NCBI RefSeq assembly: GCF_963678975.1
Contig: NC_089272.1
Coordinates: 62,198,574 to 62,262,573 of the forward strand
Direction: 5' to 3'
DNA from: Dysidea avara
Taxonomy: Eukaryota > Porifera > Demospongiae > Dictyoceratida > Dysideidae
DNA length: 64,000 bases
Shown here piece by piece: positions 1 through 11,410 of this stretch. Positions within the stretch are counted from its first letter, which is position 1. Each line of letters begins with the position of its first letter. The translations under genes were made by a program, and so were the position numbers. Below the pieces are notes generated by a model, which saw nothing but the letters and a program-made list of their open reading frames with translations, searched no databases and was not told where the DNA came from.

Positions 1-420
1 GGCCCCTATTCGTTGATTATTAGTTTCTCATCCACCGCCCGCATCCTTCTTAAGCTACCGCATGGTAAGCCATTATTTACTCTGTGCATGCTCAGAAGAA
101 CATGTGATGCCAAACTCTTATAATTTTTTTGTTGATGAATGCTACAATGCGCTATATATCGCCAGGAGAACTGTTGTTTTCCTTAGCAAATTGCTGCAGT
201 GCCAGTTGCAATCGTGTTCTATCGACTTCGCTTTCAGTTGTCTGTCGAAAAACAGTTGGCGATCACGAAAAGTAGATTCAGCTGGTGAAGGAAATGTTTG
301 TAATTTGGACAAGGTCTGTACATCAGTGTGAAAATAATGGCATAATGGTAATACCCTCCCGCCCGCATCATAATAATTAGAAAGGCTGGATGAGAAACTA
401 ATAATCACCAAATAGGGGCC
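1..420. mobile_element. MITE, PIF/Harbinger-like, TIRs starting GGCC
   Basis: Both ends carry inverted repeats of about 30 bp that begin GGCCCCTATT and run into a shared TTAGTTTCTCATCC block. The right end is followed by TTA; the window begins at the first base of the element, so the left target duplication cannot be seen. Each end has a subterminal CCGCCCGCAT motif that recurs in other elements of this window. A left-truncated copy lies at 29245-29437. No transposase is encoded, so it is non-autonomous. Confidence 0.75.
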
Positions 421-1340
421 TTACTTAACTTACAAATGATGGAGGTTAATAGCTTAACTGTGGTTAGCACAAAAAGAATCATGCACACCTCCAGCCAGTT
501 ACGCACGTGATGCAGAAGGCGCCATTTGTTGGCCCGTGTGATCGAACTCAACTCGTCGTGCGTAAAAGTGCCCCACCACTCCCAATCCCGTTCTACGAAT
601 TCCACCACATACTCCCTTACTCCTAATAAACAAGGAATAAGGTGAAAGGTCAGATCCTTCTCCACAGCACGGGCTATGGAACTCTCGTCCAGATAGGCTC
701 GAGTTAGCTGCAGGGGCCAAAAATCCTACATCGAGCCATACAGATTACAACAAAGGCTCGAAAACGCAATAGCAGCTACGTGCTTGTCACCCACCTGCGC
801 TGAGAGGGGATCACGTGCACCTGATCTCGTGATTAAATAACCTGACCACTTGCCAAAAATTATAGTTAATGGTGATACCACCAGCATCTACTAAATGTAA
901 TTCGATGAATACTTAATACCACCAACAACCACAATACTAATAACACGTTACATAAGTAATATAGTTACTGTAACGAATCTAATATTACGTAATATTATTA
1001 CTACAAGTAACGAAGTTACTAGTCTCATTAGTAACGCCTAGCCACAACGAAGTAACGAGGCCTACTGAATGAAGCTTATTCACCAGCTTCTTACTTATAA
1101 CCAAGATTTGCATATTGTCCAACAGCGCAATCATGTCACGTGATAAGGTGGTAGTTTCACACGTGACAGCTTAAGGCTGTGGACACAAAGTAACATAATA
1201 TGTAATATTATTATAGTTACTTTATTTTATGGGTAATATGTAACTGTAACTAAATAGTTCAGTTGCAAGTAATATGTAATATGTAACTAGTTACTTTTAT
1301 AAAGTAACTTGCCCAATACAAAGTAACTTGCCCAACACTG
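421..1340. repeat. Repeat-rich block; right end is a GTTAC-rich transposon terminus
   Basis: From about 930 to 1340 the sequence is dominated by GTTAC and GTAATATTA words in both orientations. Its right edge, read on the minus strand, starts CAGTGTTGGGCAAGTTAC, a terminus often seen on short hAT-like elements. This edge cuts into the CARD exon of pseudogene A. I could not find the matching left terminus. From 421 to 930 I see no gene; the open frames there are short and unrecognised. Confidence 0.5.
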
Positions 1341-1540
1341 TCAGTCTGAGACTTGTTGAGTAAGAACTGGTGGTCTTTTCGTGTAAGGAGATTGTGGGAA
1401 TAAAGTTGAGGTGTGATAGTATCAATGTCTAGTTTGCTGATAATTGTTTGAGCACACTCTTTTAACACATCACTTGCCTCCATCTTTTTCTTAGAAGCAG
1501 TCTGTGAATTACTAGTACTGGGCAGTGAATGACGGCTAGG

Positions 1541-1574
1541 AAGAGTTTATAATGGTAACACATTATAAACTCTT
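1541..1574. repeat. Short palindrome (AAGAGTTTATAATG type)
   Basis: Near-perfect inverted repeat: AAGAGTTTATAATG, a short spacer, then the reverse complement. It abuts the 3' splice site of the CARD exon of pseudogene A on the minus strand, so its pyrimidine-rich arm forms part of that acceptor. Related palindromes with AAGAGTTCATAA arms lie at 15722-15765 and 44821-44846. Confidence 0.6.
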
Positions 1575-2395
1575 GCTGCTAGGATGAGGTAAAATACATG
1601 ACAATAATACACATACCTGTACTATTTCCACACACATTCATCACTGCATGTTGTCTACGTTATATCCTTACCTCTTTGGTGGTAATGGTTGGGTACGCTG
1701 ATAGACACTTGTCACAGAAGACTCTGAACTTGTAAAAGCAACTACTCTATCTTGTGGAGACAGGTTGGTGTTTAACGAGAATTTCTTTGGCTTGGGTGGA
1801 AGAGGCGGAGGTTCTTGTGAGTCTGTAGTTTCTGTGCCAGCAGCATCCTGAGTTTGCTGACTCAATTTCCTATTTTTTAGTTTGCTATAGCTTTCAGACT
1901 GCTTGAATGTACCGCCTTCTGATTTTGATATAACCTCAGATCGTAAACGAAATCCAGGTGTATTGTGTGAAGGTCTTCCGTACAAAAGTTCAGAACCATT
2001 ACAATCTGATTCTTGCATGCCATTATTGTGCTTGCCACAACTGGAAGAGACTCCCTTTGATTTTGGAGTTGATGGCAAGTACCAGCCAGTCGTGGTAGGT
2101 GCACTCTGATCAGTCAGTTTCTGGAGTAACTGGTGACTGTCACTACTGGTGAGATATGTGCTGCTAAGTTCAGGATCAACAGAAACAAGCTCTATCGAAT
2201 CACACAATATGGATCTCTTCTGGTCAGGATGAAGGAAACTAAAATAGAACAGTATGAAAACAGCAATATGCAAGACACAAGACTCAATATACACAAAAAA
2301 TGTTCACTACAGACCACAAGGTGATTTAGTTTGCACAATTCAAAAACCACTAATTCACATATTGGCCTTTGTTCTAACTAGACAAGAAACAATAG

Positions 2396-2417
2396 GTGTG
2401 TGTGTGTGTGTGTGTGT
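2396..2417. repeat. (TG)n microsatellite
   Basis: About eleven TG units in the intron between the PTB and linker exons of pseudogene A. Confidence 0.9.
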
Positions 2418-2956
2418 AGTGTATGACTTTTCCCATACAGTATTTACTTACTTATGAAGACTTTCTCTTAGTTTACTAAAGGGAGGGCAGTACATCCACA
2501 GTAGTCCTGGTCCGCCATGACAATTTCTTCCAGGCTCTATGAATACTTAGTGATTCAATGCAACCAGATCGCCGGATCTTATCTTGATCCCACGTTACAA
2601 GATGCTTCTCTGTATGGTAAGCATAGATATTGAAGGTGGCATCACTCTCCTTAATGGTGATGATGTGGAGTCCAGATAAACCAAGGATGGATGCTACTCC
2701 CTCGTTGATCAAGTAAACGACAAATACATTGGCTATAAGGGAAAAAGCATTACAACAATAATAATATTCTTATCATGTGCATGTAAAAAAAGTACACTTA
2801 CTAGCTCCAAATTAGCTGGGATCAGTGTATCTACTAGCACACTCCTGGGAAACTATACTACGTTTTGGTACCTTAGGAATGGCATAGTTTGGTAATGTAA
2901 GTAACACATTGCAATATTCAAGCCATTTTGCATGGTCTTCCTCTGATTCGACATAA

Positions 2957-3338
2957 GGCCACTCCAAATAAATTCTCTATTTCCCATCCTGGACTCAAGC
3001 ATATTTGAATGCGGGCGGGCGGTTCATTTCCATTATTTCATTATACGATTGGCAGCTTTTCAAGCCATTATTTGCCTTGCACAACCATAAAAGGCTGCAT
3101 AAAAGTATGCTTAAGCTTGTTCCTTCCTTTTGAAATTGCAAAAATTGCACAAACATGAAGTTTGTGCAGACTTGATAGCACTGCTGACACATGAGCTGAC
3201 ATGGTTTCAAATGAGCCTGTCAGTATGCAACAATAACCGGAAAATAATGGAAGAATACGGAATAATGGAATATAATAGAGCTGACAGTAACTAGATGCGG
3301 GCGGTGGACGGGAAACAGAGAATTTATTTGGAGTGGCC
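2957..3338. mobile_element. MITE inserted in the PH exon of pseudogene A
   Basis: Inverted termini begin GGCCACTCCAAATAAATTCT and extend about 32 bp with two mismatches. The 3-bp direct repeat TAA flanks both sides (2954-2956 and 3339-3341), as expected for PIF/Harbinger elements. Both ends carry ATGCGGGCGG motifs, linking it to the elements at 1-420 and 51094-51515. Removing the element and one TAA restores an uninterrupted local PH reading (…NDFLFY then VESEEDHAKW), so the insertion postdates the exon. Confidence 0.88.
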
Positions 3339-3771
3339 TAAAACAGAAAGTCATTTCCATTGTAGAATTCAATCTTAACAGCTAGATGGTTGTTGATGTC
3401 AGAAAAATATCTTCTCCACATCGGAGAACCGCTGTATCACTCGTAAAACTGGTTGTCCCTTACTAGAAATTCTCGAACACCAACAATCTTGCTGGCTGGC
3501 CATCCACACCAATACAATATGCCTTCAAGTACCACTGCACGTGAGCCTATGTAAGATATCACAAAAAACACACGCGGCTGTTGGTACATGTTACCAACAG
3601 ACCTTTGGTGTGTTTACACCATAAAGCAATAATAATAATAAAAATAATAGTAACACCATACACGTTTCACTTACTTACGGCTATAATGAACTGGGTAAAC
3701 CAGCCGGGCTGACTACCCAGTGCTAATCTTAAACTACTTATTAAATTATAAAAAACGACTTGAGTCAAGCA

Positions 3772-4003
3772 TAAGGTAAATGCGGGTATTTCCGGACAGC
3801 GTACAATTCCGGACACTTTGGTACCTTTATCAAGCTAGCCGAGGAACGAAACAACGGATTGCCTTGAAATTTCTGCTGTGAATAGCTATTCTTATAGGGA
3901 TTATAAAAATCAAAAAGTGTGTTCTAGTTGATTCATTCTTGGGTGCTATACACGAAGTGTCCGGAATTGTGCGCAGTGTCCGGAAATACCCGCATTTACC
4001 TTA
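3772..4003. mobile_element. Palindromic MITE, TIRs TAAGGTAAATGCGGG
   Basis: A 232-bp element whose two ends are inverted copies of about 48 bp with few mismatches; each contains two CCGGACA words. It has no coding capacity. Confidence 0.8.
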
Positions 4004-4297
4004 CTTACCCCTTGGCCATGTCTACCAATGAATGACACAAACTGTTATTTCGTGAACTGTGAAATGAGGCGTCCCCTTAGTTATCAGAATGGCAAACCGC
4101 CATCACTCCCACAACCAAGCCCTATAGATTTGCAAACACCACCATTCGACAAGCATAAAACACGAGATAAAACACCACAGTAAAAACATCCCAGACAAAA
4201 GCATTCACCTAATGATTCTATCCGACACCACTGCAACATCACAAAAACAGCCGACTATAACGGAGGTCATCCCATCTTCAGCATCTCATACCTGTAG

Positions 4298-4526
4298 CAG
4301 GGGCGGATCCAGACTTTTAAAAAGGGGGGGTTCCACTTTGGAATTGTAACTTCAGCCCAACTACATTTCCTATTTATAACTGTATACATAGCTTGCTACA
4401 CTACTCCTCAAAAGACTACTGTGACTGCTCTATTAGAGTATCTCGAGTAAGAGAGGCTGTTTCAAAAGGGGGGGGGGGGGGGGGGGGTTCCATGGAACCC
4501 TCTGAACCCCCCTGGATCCGTCCCTG
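4298..4526. mobile_element. MITE, TIR CAGGGGCGGATCCAG, 5-bp target duplication
   Basis: Starts CAGGGGCGGATCCAG and ends CTGGATCCGTCCCTG. The 5-bp direct repeat TGTAG flanks both sides (4293-4297 and 4527-4531). It contains a G20 homopolymer (4468-4487) and one copy of the CTCTATTAGAG motif. It is related to the larger element at 7470-7943, which also made a 5-bp duplication. Confidence 0.8.
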
Positions 4527-4564
4527 TGTAGAGAAGTACCTTACCACACATAAACGATTATGTA

Positions 4565-4725
4565 TAAGACAGGTTGATTTGTCTGTAGCTGAACTATCTG
4601 GATACAAAGTGACTAATTTGTAGCTGAATTATCCACAGGTGATTTGTTTGTAGCTGGACTTTGTACAGGGTGACTTGTTTATAGATGAACTCTCTACAGG
4701 GTGACTGGTTGCATAGCTGAACATT
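4565..4725. repeat. Degenerate tandem repeat, unit about 31-37 bp
   Basis: Four to five imperfect units built on GTGACTTGTTTGTAGCTGAA followed by a CTCTACAGG-like end. It lies immediately right of the MITE ending at 4526. Confidence 0.7.
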
Positions 4726-5908
4726 CTAATAAAGCAACTTGCTAATGCTGCTGAATGCATCAATAGGGGTGACTGTACTATTAGAGTACTTTGATCATGT
4801 TCTTATTTAATTTTGCATCATCAGTCAGTGACCTTATTTCCTGATTTTTCTATACTATTGACAGGCCTTACTTTAATTCATGTACACACTGATCAGCTCA
4901 TTTCTTAAGTGGTTTGCCAGGTAGGCATGAATACTATAGTTTTTTTTTTATTCACGGAACTCAATCGTGCAATTGTTAGCATCTTTGATTTTGCTTTATG
5001 TCTCCATGGTCTTTATCTTGATTCTTTTCAAGCCACCAAAAAAGGACTTCTACAAATGACTATGATGGAAATCTATCTTCAAACCAATTTTCAACTTATT
5101 CCTTGAAGTGGTTTACCCTGTAGCTAGGCTTGATAACAAAATCTTGTTTTACATGAATGATTGATCAGACATCCTAGAGTACCAGATTCATGCCAGACTT
5201 GGTACAAGAATTTGCTTTTGGACTCCTTCTAGGCACGCCAAATTTCAGTGTGATCAGATAACACATTTGTGTTTTATAACAATTGTTACAAAGTGTGTGA
5301 AAAGATGAAGAAGAAAGGGAAAAAAGCCAAGAAAAAAACCAAATCTTTGGTCATTAATATCGCAGGATGATTTTTCAAATTTGCTATGTGAGCTCCCCTA
5401 CCAGTTAGGCATCTCTGCTGTAAAATTCATTGCAATCTCATAAGAGATCACATGTGTGAAAATTATGTTGTTTTTCTTCCTGTCAATATAGCTATATACC
5501 TACAGTGTGGTATGCCAGCTTCTTAGGATGCACGACACGCTATAATTATATTGTGTGTCTTGATAATGTATGATTCAACACAAATGCAGCTATTGCTGCT
5601 GTATTACACTGTTAAAATGATTTATCGTAACAAATAGTTTGTTACTACTGTTTTGACAATTTTTAATCTTAATAACTAATTTGTTACTGTTGTAATTCCT
5701 TGTTTAGATAATTTTTTGCATCCAAACAAGAAATTATGCAATGGTGGCAACAAAACATTTGTAAAAATGACAAAAATTAAATTGTTTTGACAACGTAGAA
5801 AGAAACATTGACCACAAACTTTCTATAGAAATGGCTGTTGGCTCGTGAGACCTAACTGCAGATAATAGTCTACGTGTGCACATCAAAACCACAGCATAAA
5901 CATTTACT
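4726..5908. other. Non-coding stretch, nothing recognised
   Basis: AT-rich sequence with one isolated CTATTAGAG-type motif (about 4771-4797). I see no exon resembling the adaptor family and no clear transposon ends. Confidence 0.5.
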
Positions 5909-6266
5909 TTATAATTCTCTGTGAGTTTTATCACACTCATTTAAGCTGGAACAAGACAACTCCTCAAGCTTTTCAATGATAATTCTATGTCCAGTTCCAT
6001 AAGTAGATTGATGTAGGCAATACAAAAATTTATCAAACCATCCTCTGTCCTTTTTAGGTAATATCTTTATCAAATACTTGGCTTTCTCCCCATCATGTGC
6101 GTCACTTTTTAAGAATTGATGGTCAGCGGGTGTTAATAGTTGTTCATTGTTTAAGTGAGGAATAATAGCCAACACATCTAACTTCTTGGCCAACACAGTT
6201 AAACATTCTTTTAGCACTTGTGCTTGTATTTCTTCATTCTTTGAAGTAGTCCACACATTGCAGGAC
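5909..6266 (-). pseudogene. Orphan CARD-like exon (copy E)
   Basis: Open minus-strand exon with an acceptor (TATACAG at 6267-6273) in the same phase as the CARD exons of B, C and D, ending at its own stop codon. The protein is a complete CARD-like fold by pattern: LKECLTVLAKKLD helix, LLTPADHQFL, then KYLIKILPKKDRGWFDKFLY and a GTGH motif shared with all paralogues. It most resembles the copy D CARD (KGWFQSFLWCL). No PH, PTB or linker exon lies upstream on the same strand before 13 kb, where the DNA is filled with transposons. It is either the last exon of a gene whose front has been lost or an exon with unrecognised partners. Classed as a pseudogene because it stands alone, although the exon itself is undamaged. 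Confidence 0.65.
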
Positions 6267-6393
6267 CTGTATACACATATACAATGATGAAGTACTTATG
6301 TTCCAGTGTTTATAAAAATTGTTACAACTGAAATCAGAATTTATTGTTAAATTTGACAGCCAGTGTTTCTAATTAACTGTGGATAACCACCCC

Positions 6394-6524
6394 ATTTTAT
6401 TAGCTATTATCACAAAGTGATTAGAGCTAAAAATAGCATTTTATTAGCTATTATCACAAAGTGATTAGAGCTAAAAATAGCATTTATTAGCTATTATCAC
6501 AAAATGATTAGAGCTAAAAATAGC
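6394..6524. repeat. Tandem repeat, three copies of a 44-bp unit
   Basis: Three nearly identical units of ATTTTATTAGCTATTATCAC… each ending CTAAAAATAGC. The first two are identical; the third lacks one T and has one substitution. Confidence 0.9.
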
Positions 6525-6665
6525 ATTAAACTTCACAAACATAATTAGTATTGACTGATATATGACAGTGGGTAGTATAAGTCTATTATCGAGTGATGTC
6601 TATGATATTAATTCAACTTGTAAAGTTTACCAAGTGGTGTTTCTTTGTGCCTAAGCGACAAAACC

Positions 6666-8120
6666 GTTCACTTTTTGATAAAAGCACAAAATTTCTTATG
6701 GGGTTTGTAGCACGCGTACTAAGTGATTTTAGAAGGGGAGGCATGTAAAAATTCCTTTGGAACCCTACTTTTTGGGCCTTGACAGCAAAACTATTTGTTT
6801 ACATGGTAAACAATCAAGTTTAAAGGCTGGATCTAGTATTATACCAGTACAAAAGCCTGCAGCTGCGACATGATAGCCCATTAAAAATGCATGCCACATG
6901 AAAAAAATTGTTTTCTCAGCCTGGCAGTAAACAAAATGGATGAAAATACTATTTTCAAGGGGTTGTATTAAAGTTTTGCATTTCCACTGCACACAATTCT
7001 GTAGTATCATGTATACATCCTGATATGTATCGTTTCTTCATCGAAGGTGTATAACAAAAGTTATTGAATGATGAAGTTTTAATTAGTTACAGGTGAACAT
7101 AAAATTATCTCTGTGTATGTATGAATCAAACAATTATCTCTGCAATGTTGATCAATATTGTAGAGATACCTTGTTGTTTGGTATACACTAGATATTCCAA
7201 TGATTTAATTTGTGTCCACCTGTATCCAATTAAAACTTCATCATTCGATAACTTTTGTTATATACCTTCGATAAAGAAACGATACACACCAGGATGATCC
7301 TTGTACGTGATACTACAGAACTGTGTGCATTGGAAATGCAAACTTTAATAAACCCCTTGAAAATAACATTTTCAGTCATTGTGTTTATGCCAGGCTGAGA
7401 AAACAATTTGTTTCATGTGGCATTTTAATGGGCCATCATGTTGCAGCTGCAGGCTTAGTGTACTGGTCTCAGTGGCGGATCTAGATGGGTTTCAGGGGTT
7501 TCGACAGAAACCCCCTTTTAAATTTAGCTCAGTGGAAGTCTAAATACATAAACATTGTTGTACTGACAATTTGTCATATCAAACAACTATACTGTATTTC
7601 AGTAGCATGCAGCTGCACTTAACTGACACTATTTATAGCTATTAAACCCTCAGCAACATTTCACTTTTCATCTCCAACTGCATTAAAAACGATCGAGATA
7701 CTCTAATAGAGCAGTCAAGTAACTAATCTAATAGAGCAATCAAAGCTACAGCTTGTAGTCACTGTATTTGCCTTATAGTTAGCTATAGTATTTAAAGCAT
7801 TGGATTTATTGTAATTTCTAACTAAAAGTAACCTAAAAATCAATCTCAGAGCTTCTAAAATCTCAAAATTTTCTGGAGAAATCTCTTATTCAGCTATACC
7901 AACTTTCAGAAACCCCCTTTTAAAAATCCTAGATCCGCCACTGGGTCTAATACTAGATCCAGCCTTTAAACTTAATTTTTTCCATGTAAACAAATAGTTT
8001 TGTTGTCAAGGTCCAAAAATAGGATTCCAAAGGACTTTTTACATGTCTCCGCTTCTGAATTCACTTAGTACACGTGCTACAACCCCATAAGAAATTTGAT
8101 GCTTTTATCAAAAAGTGAAC
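6666..8120. mobile_element. Large foldback element with long inverted arms
   Basis: The left arm (about 6666-7096) and right arm (about 7216-8120) are inverted copies; for example GTTCACTTTTTGATAAAAGC on the left matches its reverse complement at the right end. The right arm is longer because the MITE at 7470-7943 is nested in it. The loop is about 120 bp. Short open frames in the arms are not genes. Confidence 0.85.
7470..7943. mobile_element. MITE, TIR CAGTGGCGGATCTAG, nested in a foldback arm
   Basis: Begins CAGTGGCGGATCTAG and ends CTAGATCCGCCACTG. GGTCT is directly repeated on both sides (7465-7469, 7944-7948). The opposite foldback arm (around 6830-6860) preserves the uninterrupted site, which proves the boundaries. 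A second copy, itself interrupted, lies at 43687-44459. Confidence 0.9.
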
Positions 8121-8239
8121 AATTATCTCAATTAGAGGGTCTTAGGTGCTGCACTAATATCATTAAGTCTCATGTAGATTCTCAACTTCAACCATTGATT
8201 TAATTAGTGTAAATGTTCTTCACTTTGGTTGACTGCTCT

Positions 8240-8760
8240 TCCACTTCAGGAACAGGGATTTCATTTGAATAAACAAGAGTTTAGAGATGCACTGTGCCTC
8301 AGGTATGGCTGGCAGTTCCAAGTCACTGTGTTTGTGGAACTGCCTTTAGTGTTGACCATACCATAATTTGTTGACATGGTGGCTTGACTTTTATCTGTCA
8401 TAATGAAATACGAGATCTCACAGCAGAATGGTTACAAGAAGTGTGCCATGATGTCGCAGTTAAGCCTCCTCTCTTACCTCTCACTAGCGAATCCATCACA
8501 CCATCTTCTGCTAACTGTAGTAACAATGCAAGGGCTGATATCCATGCTTTTGGGGCAGACAGCAGGGTGCATTATTTGACATAAGGGTTTTCCATCCCAA
8601 CGCACCAAGCTATCACCAGACCCGAGTCACTTCCCTTTCCGTAGACATGAGCTTGAGAAAAAGCGTGAATATGGAGATCGAGCATGCAATGTTGAATGCG
8701 AATCTTTCACCCCACTTGTTTTTTCCACTTCTGGTGGCTTGGACAAAGAAGCTACACGAT
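8240..8760 (+). pseudogene. Retroelement-associated C-terminal domain fragment
   Basis: Readable in shifting plus-strand frames: [16 protein letters not shown], then [13 protein letters not shown], then HNEIRDLTAEWLQEVCHDV, then a degraded ARADIHAFG segment. This is the pattern of a conserved domain found at the C-terminus of some animal retroelement ORFs (HNEIRDLTA…EVCH…ARLDI). Frameshifts and stops show it is dead. No reverse transcriptase is present next to it. Confidence 0.6.
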
Positions 8761-11219
8761 GAACAGAAATATACTAGAGATATCACAGAGAATTTCAGTT
8801 ATGCGAGTTTACTGTTTTAATCAGTACAAATAATATGAATATACAATGGCCAAGTAGGTCATAATGGGTTCTCAAGACCACCTGTGCCACTGAAAGAGAA
8901 AGAAATACATGTAGAAAATGCCTGGGCAACTGTCCAAGGGTGTCCACATTTTGAACCTCACATTCCAGCTGGCTAGTGAAATTTCAAGGTGCCAGAGCTC
9001 TCCCAGTGTCTCTAAAAATCCACTTGTGAAAAGCAGCCTAAGCAAAACAGTGGCATGGCTGTGGTACAAATGTGAGTGTATTGGTGGTTACATTATGTGA
9101 AAAGTGAACTTCACTGGTGGTGCAGATAACGATTATGTATTTACTTTAGTGAATACTAATTATAATTAACCTACAAACAATCACTGATCTGTTACTACCT
9201 AGTATGAAATAATTATAAAATCCCTGCTATGCTGACCTTCTGACAGGTTCAAGGTATGATAGGGATTACTTTATTTCATTGTAGGTAACTGTTTAGGATG
9301 TAGTGGGTCTTCACATCACTTTGATTATTAGTGCTCTTCATCACCAAATATCAACGTAAACTGTAAAGTATTAATTAAAGTAAATAATTGGTAGACATAG
9401 CTACGTCCTGTACAACACCAAGTTACATTCAACAGACTATGCTGCCATGATATAGAAAAACTCTATATCATATATCACCAAACTCTATATCATATATGAC
9501 CAGGGTTTATATCGTGATATGAACATATATCAAGATATAGATCTAGATCTAACTGTAACTTTGCAAGACAAAAACATGCGTAATTATCATGTTAGTTTAA
9601 AATTTAAGGTGGATGTATATACCAAAAGTAAAAGATACTCATGTTTACCAGGTTTTAAATGCTGCAATACAGTTGAGACAAGTGGCTGACACTTCATAAA
9701 ACCTCACAGTTTACTTAGGGGTTGGCATGTGTCCACCACTAAACCATCCGGCAGCACATAACGTAATTAAAAGTAAAGTACCACATGCTGGCCTCCCCCA
9801 CGTCATTAAACTATATCATTAATACAATAAATGTCATTATTTGTTATACTTGAAGCTTATTATTGTCAATTGTAGGATTAGTTTCCGTTATTCACTTCGT
9901 GTTTTTTTCGTTTCTCTTCCCCTGGAATAAAATCTATGGTTTTCACTCCAGTAAAAGCATAATATTTCTTAGTGTGTTACAATGATTTGAATACCTGTAG
10001 ATATTTTTTTACTCCCTATAACTAGAGCTGGGAGATAATTTAGATAAAAGATAATCTATAGATCCCTTTCGTATATAAGGCAATGTATTTGCTTATCAAG
10101 ATAATAGTAAATCTTTGTAATCTATTGTAAATCAGCCATGGTCAAATGGGAAAGGTGTCAAACTGGTTGGGAAAGTGATAAAATTTCTGAGTTACCAAGC
10201 ACTGCTTTATTTTATATGTGTTTACAAGACAATTCTATGATGTCACATCATTATCAAGATAAAATGGTGGTCAGTTATCGAGATATAGGTTTTACCATTA
10301 TTGCACCGCCTATACCTATAGCCACTTTAACTTTGGAGTTGTATATCAATGTTCTGTCTGAATTTCATATTTCCTTAAACCTTCAATTGTATCCACAAGC
10401 TTTACTAATCTGAGTATAATTGTTAGAAATTTGATTATTGCAAGAAAAAATTAGTAGCCGCAGCAATATTTTGAGGAAATACAGTATACTACACATCAGT
10501 AATTTATAAGGGAATGTTTAACTTGTGTCTTTAATTATACTTAGAGTAGATCTATTGGTTGAGCAATGGGAAGAACAAAATTAATATGACAGCTAGCTGC
10601 AATCCACAAGGTACATCAGATATGGTGCATCCGTAAACATTGAATGTATATAGGGAACTGTGATGAAAGATTTGTGATGACAGTGGTCATCCACAGATCT
10701 TGTTGTTCAATCTGATGATTGGGTACTAAAGGTACTAAGCGATACAGTAACTGGTAAAAAGACAAACAGTTGCTGTACATACTACTCATATGTGCTGTGC
10801 TTTGGTGTAATGTGAATTTGAAAATAGTTTTCTTGTCATGTTATGTTTTACTTTCGCTAATGCTTCTGCACTGGGATATCTGCGCACCACTCAAACACTC
10901 AAGTCTTATGCAGGTAAATCCTCCTGGGGCAGGACTCACATGGAGAGGCAGCTGAGCCTGAAGTTTCACATCAACTCCAACACTGCTAAGCAAGACAAGG
11001 ACAGCTGGGAATTTGCTTCCCCAGTTAATACCACCTACCCCATTGATGTTACAGTTGGGTAACCCCAGTTGATACCAGGCCACCAGGTCCCCATTGTAGA
11101 CCGGAGAATTTTTTAAGTAAAGTATCTTGCTCAACAACAGCAACTGGGCATAGCCAGTCATCAAACCTGGAACCTTTTGATTACCATGCCTACCCTTTAG
11201 ACATTTTACAACTACTGTA
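8761..11219. other. Non-coding, repeat-derived
   Basis: No gene recognised. 9425-9545 holds short inverted TATATCATATAT-type repeats. 9640-9830 is a diverged relative of the interior of the MITEs at 17486-18013 and 24235-24750 (shared CACCACTAAACCATC and CTGGCCTCCCCCAC). About 11080-11215 resembles 32590-32697 (GGAACCTTNTGATTA with a following pyrimidine-rich part) and may be a SINE-like repeat. Confidence 0.5.
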
Positions 11220-11410
11220 TAGCCTAAAGGGGCAAATTTTTCGAAGTTGAGCAATGTTACTAAAGATAAAATTTTTGCGTATTTGCAAAAACGCTCCTAA
11301 AATGTATTAGACTATGTGGAGGTCTAACTATTTCAAGGATAAATTTTTCACTGGCAACCTCCAAAACCGCAAAATCAGCAAAAATTTTCCCCCTTGAAAT
11401 ATTTAGGCTA
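11220..11410. mobile_element. MITE, TIR TAGCCTAAA…
   Basis: A 191-bp element with inverted ends TAGCCTAAA and TTTAGGCTA and an interior rich in AAATTTTT. A second copy (11862-12815) carries a nested Mutator-like foldback. Confidence 0.75.

Larger units (their letters stand above)
1341..3534 (-). pseudogene. Dok-like PH-PTB-linker-CARD pseudogene (copy A)
   Basis: Minus-strand remnant of the same gene family as copies B, C and D. Exons in order: PH 3534-2802, PTB 2732-2452, linker 2238-1672, CARD 1535-1341; splice sites are recognisable and phases match the intact copies. Lesions seen: an in-frame TGA in the PH exon upstream of the MITE, a 382-bp MITE (2957-3338) in the middle of that exon, a TAA near its end where the paralogues have lysine, a one-base insertion in the PTB exon just before the EPGRNCHGGPG segment (matching EAGRRCSGGPG in copy C), and a CARD cut after about 65 codons by a repeat terminus at 1340. 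The linker exon is fully open (188 codons) with PPPLPPKPKK and QPLPPKR, typical SH3 ligands. No first exon was found. The linker may survive simply because decay is recent. The lesions are read directly; loss of function is inferred. Confidence 0.85.

Noticed and set aside
405-720. Overlapping minus-strand frames of 73-86 codons
   Set aside because: Considered as the missing end of the gene A CARD, but the sequence lacks the LPRKG…FF…F and GTGH pattern.
4393-4623. Frames with poly-Gly or poly-Pro
   Set aside because: Caused by the G20 homopolymer inside a MITE.
6394-6524. Possible CRISPR array
   Set aside because: Three head-to-tail units with no spacers in a eukaryotic setting; a plain tandem repeat.
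10841-11254. 137-codon minus-strand frame
   Set aside because: No recognisable domain, overlaps a SINE-like repeat and runs into the MITE at 11220; no splice or paralogue support.
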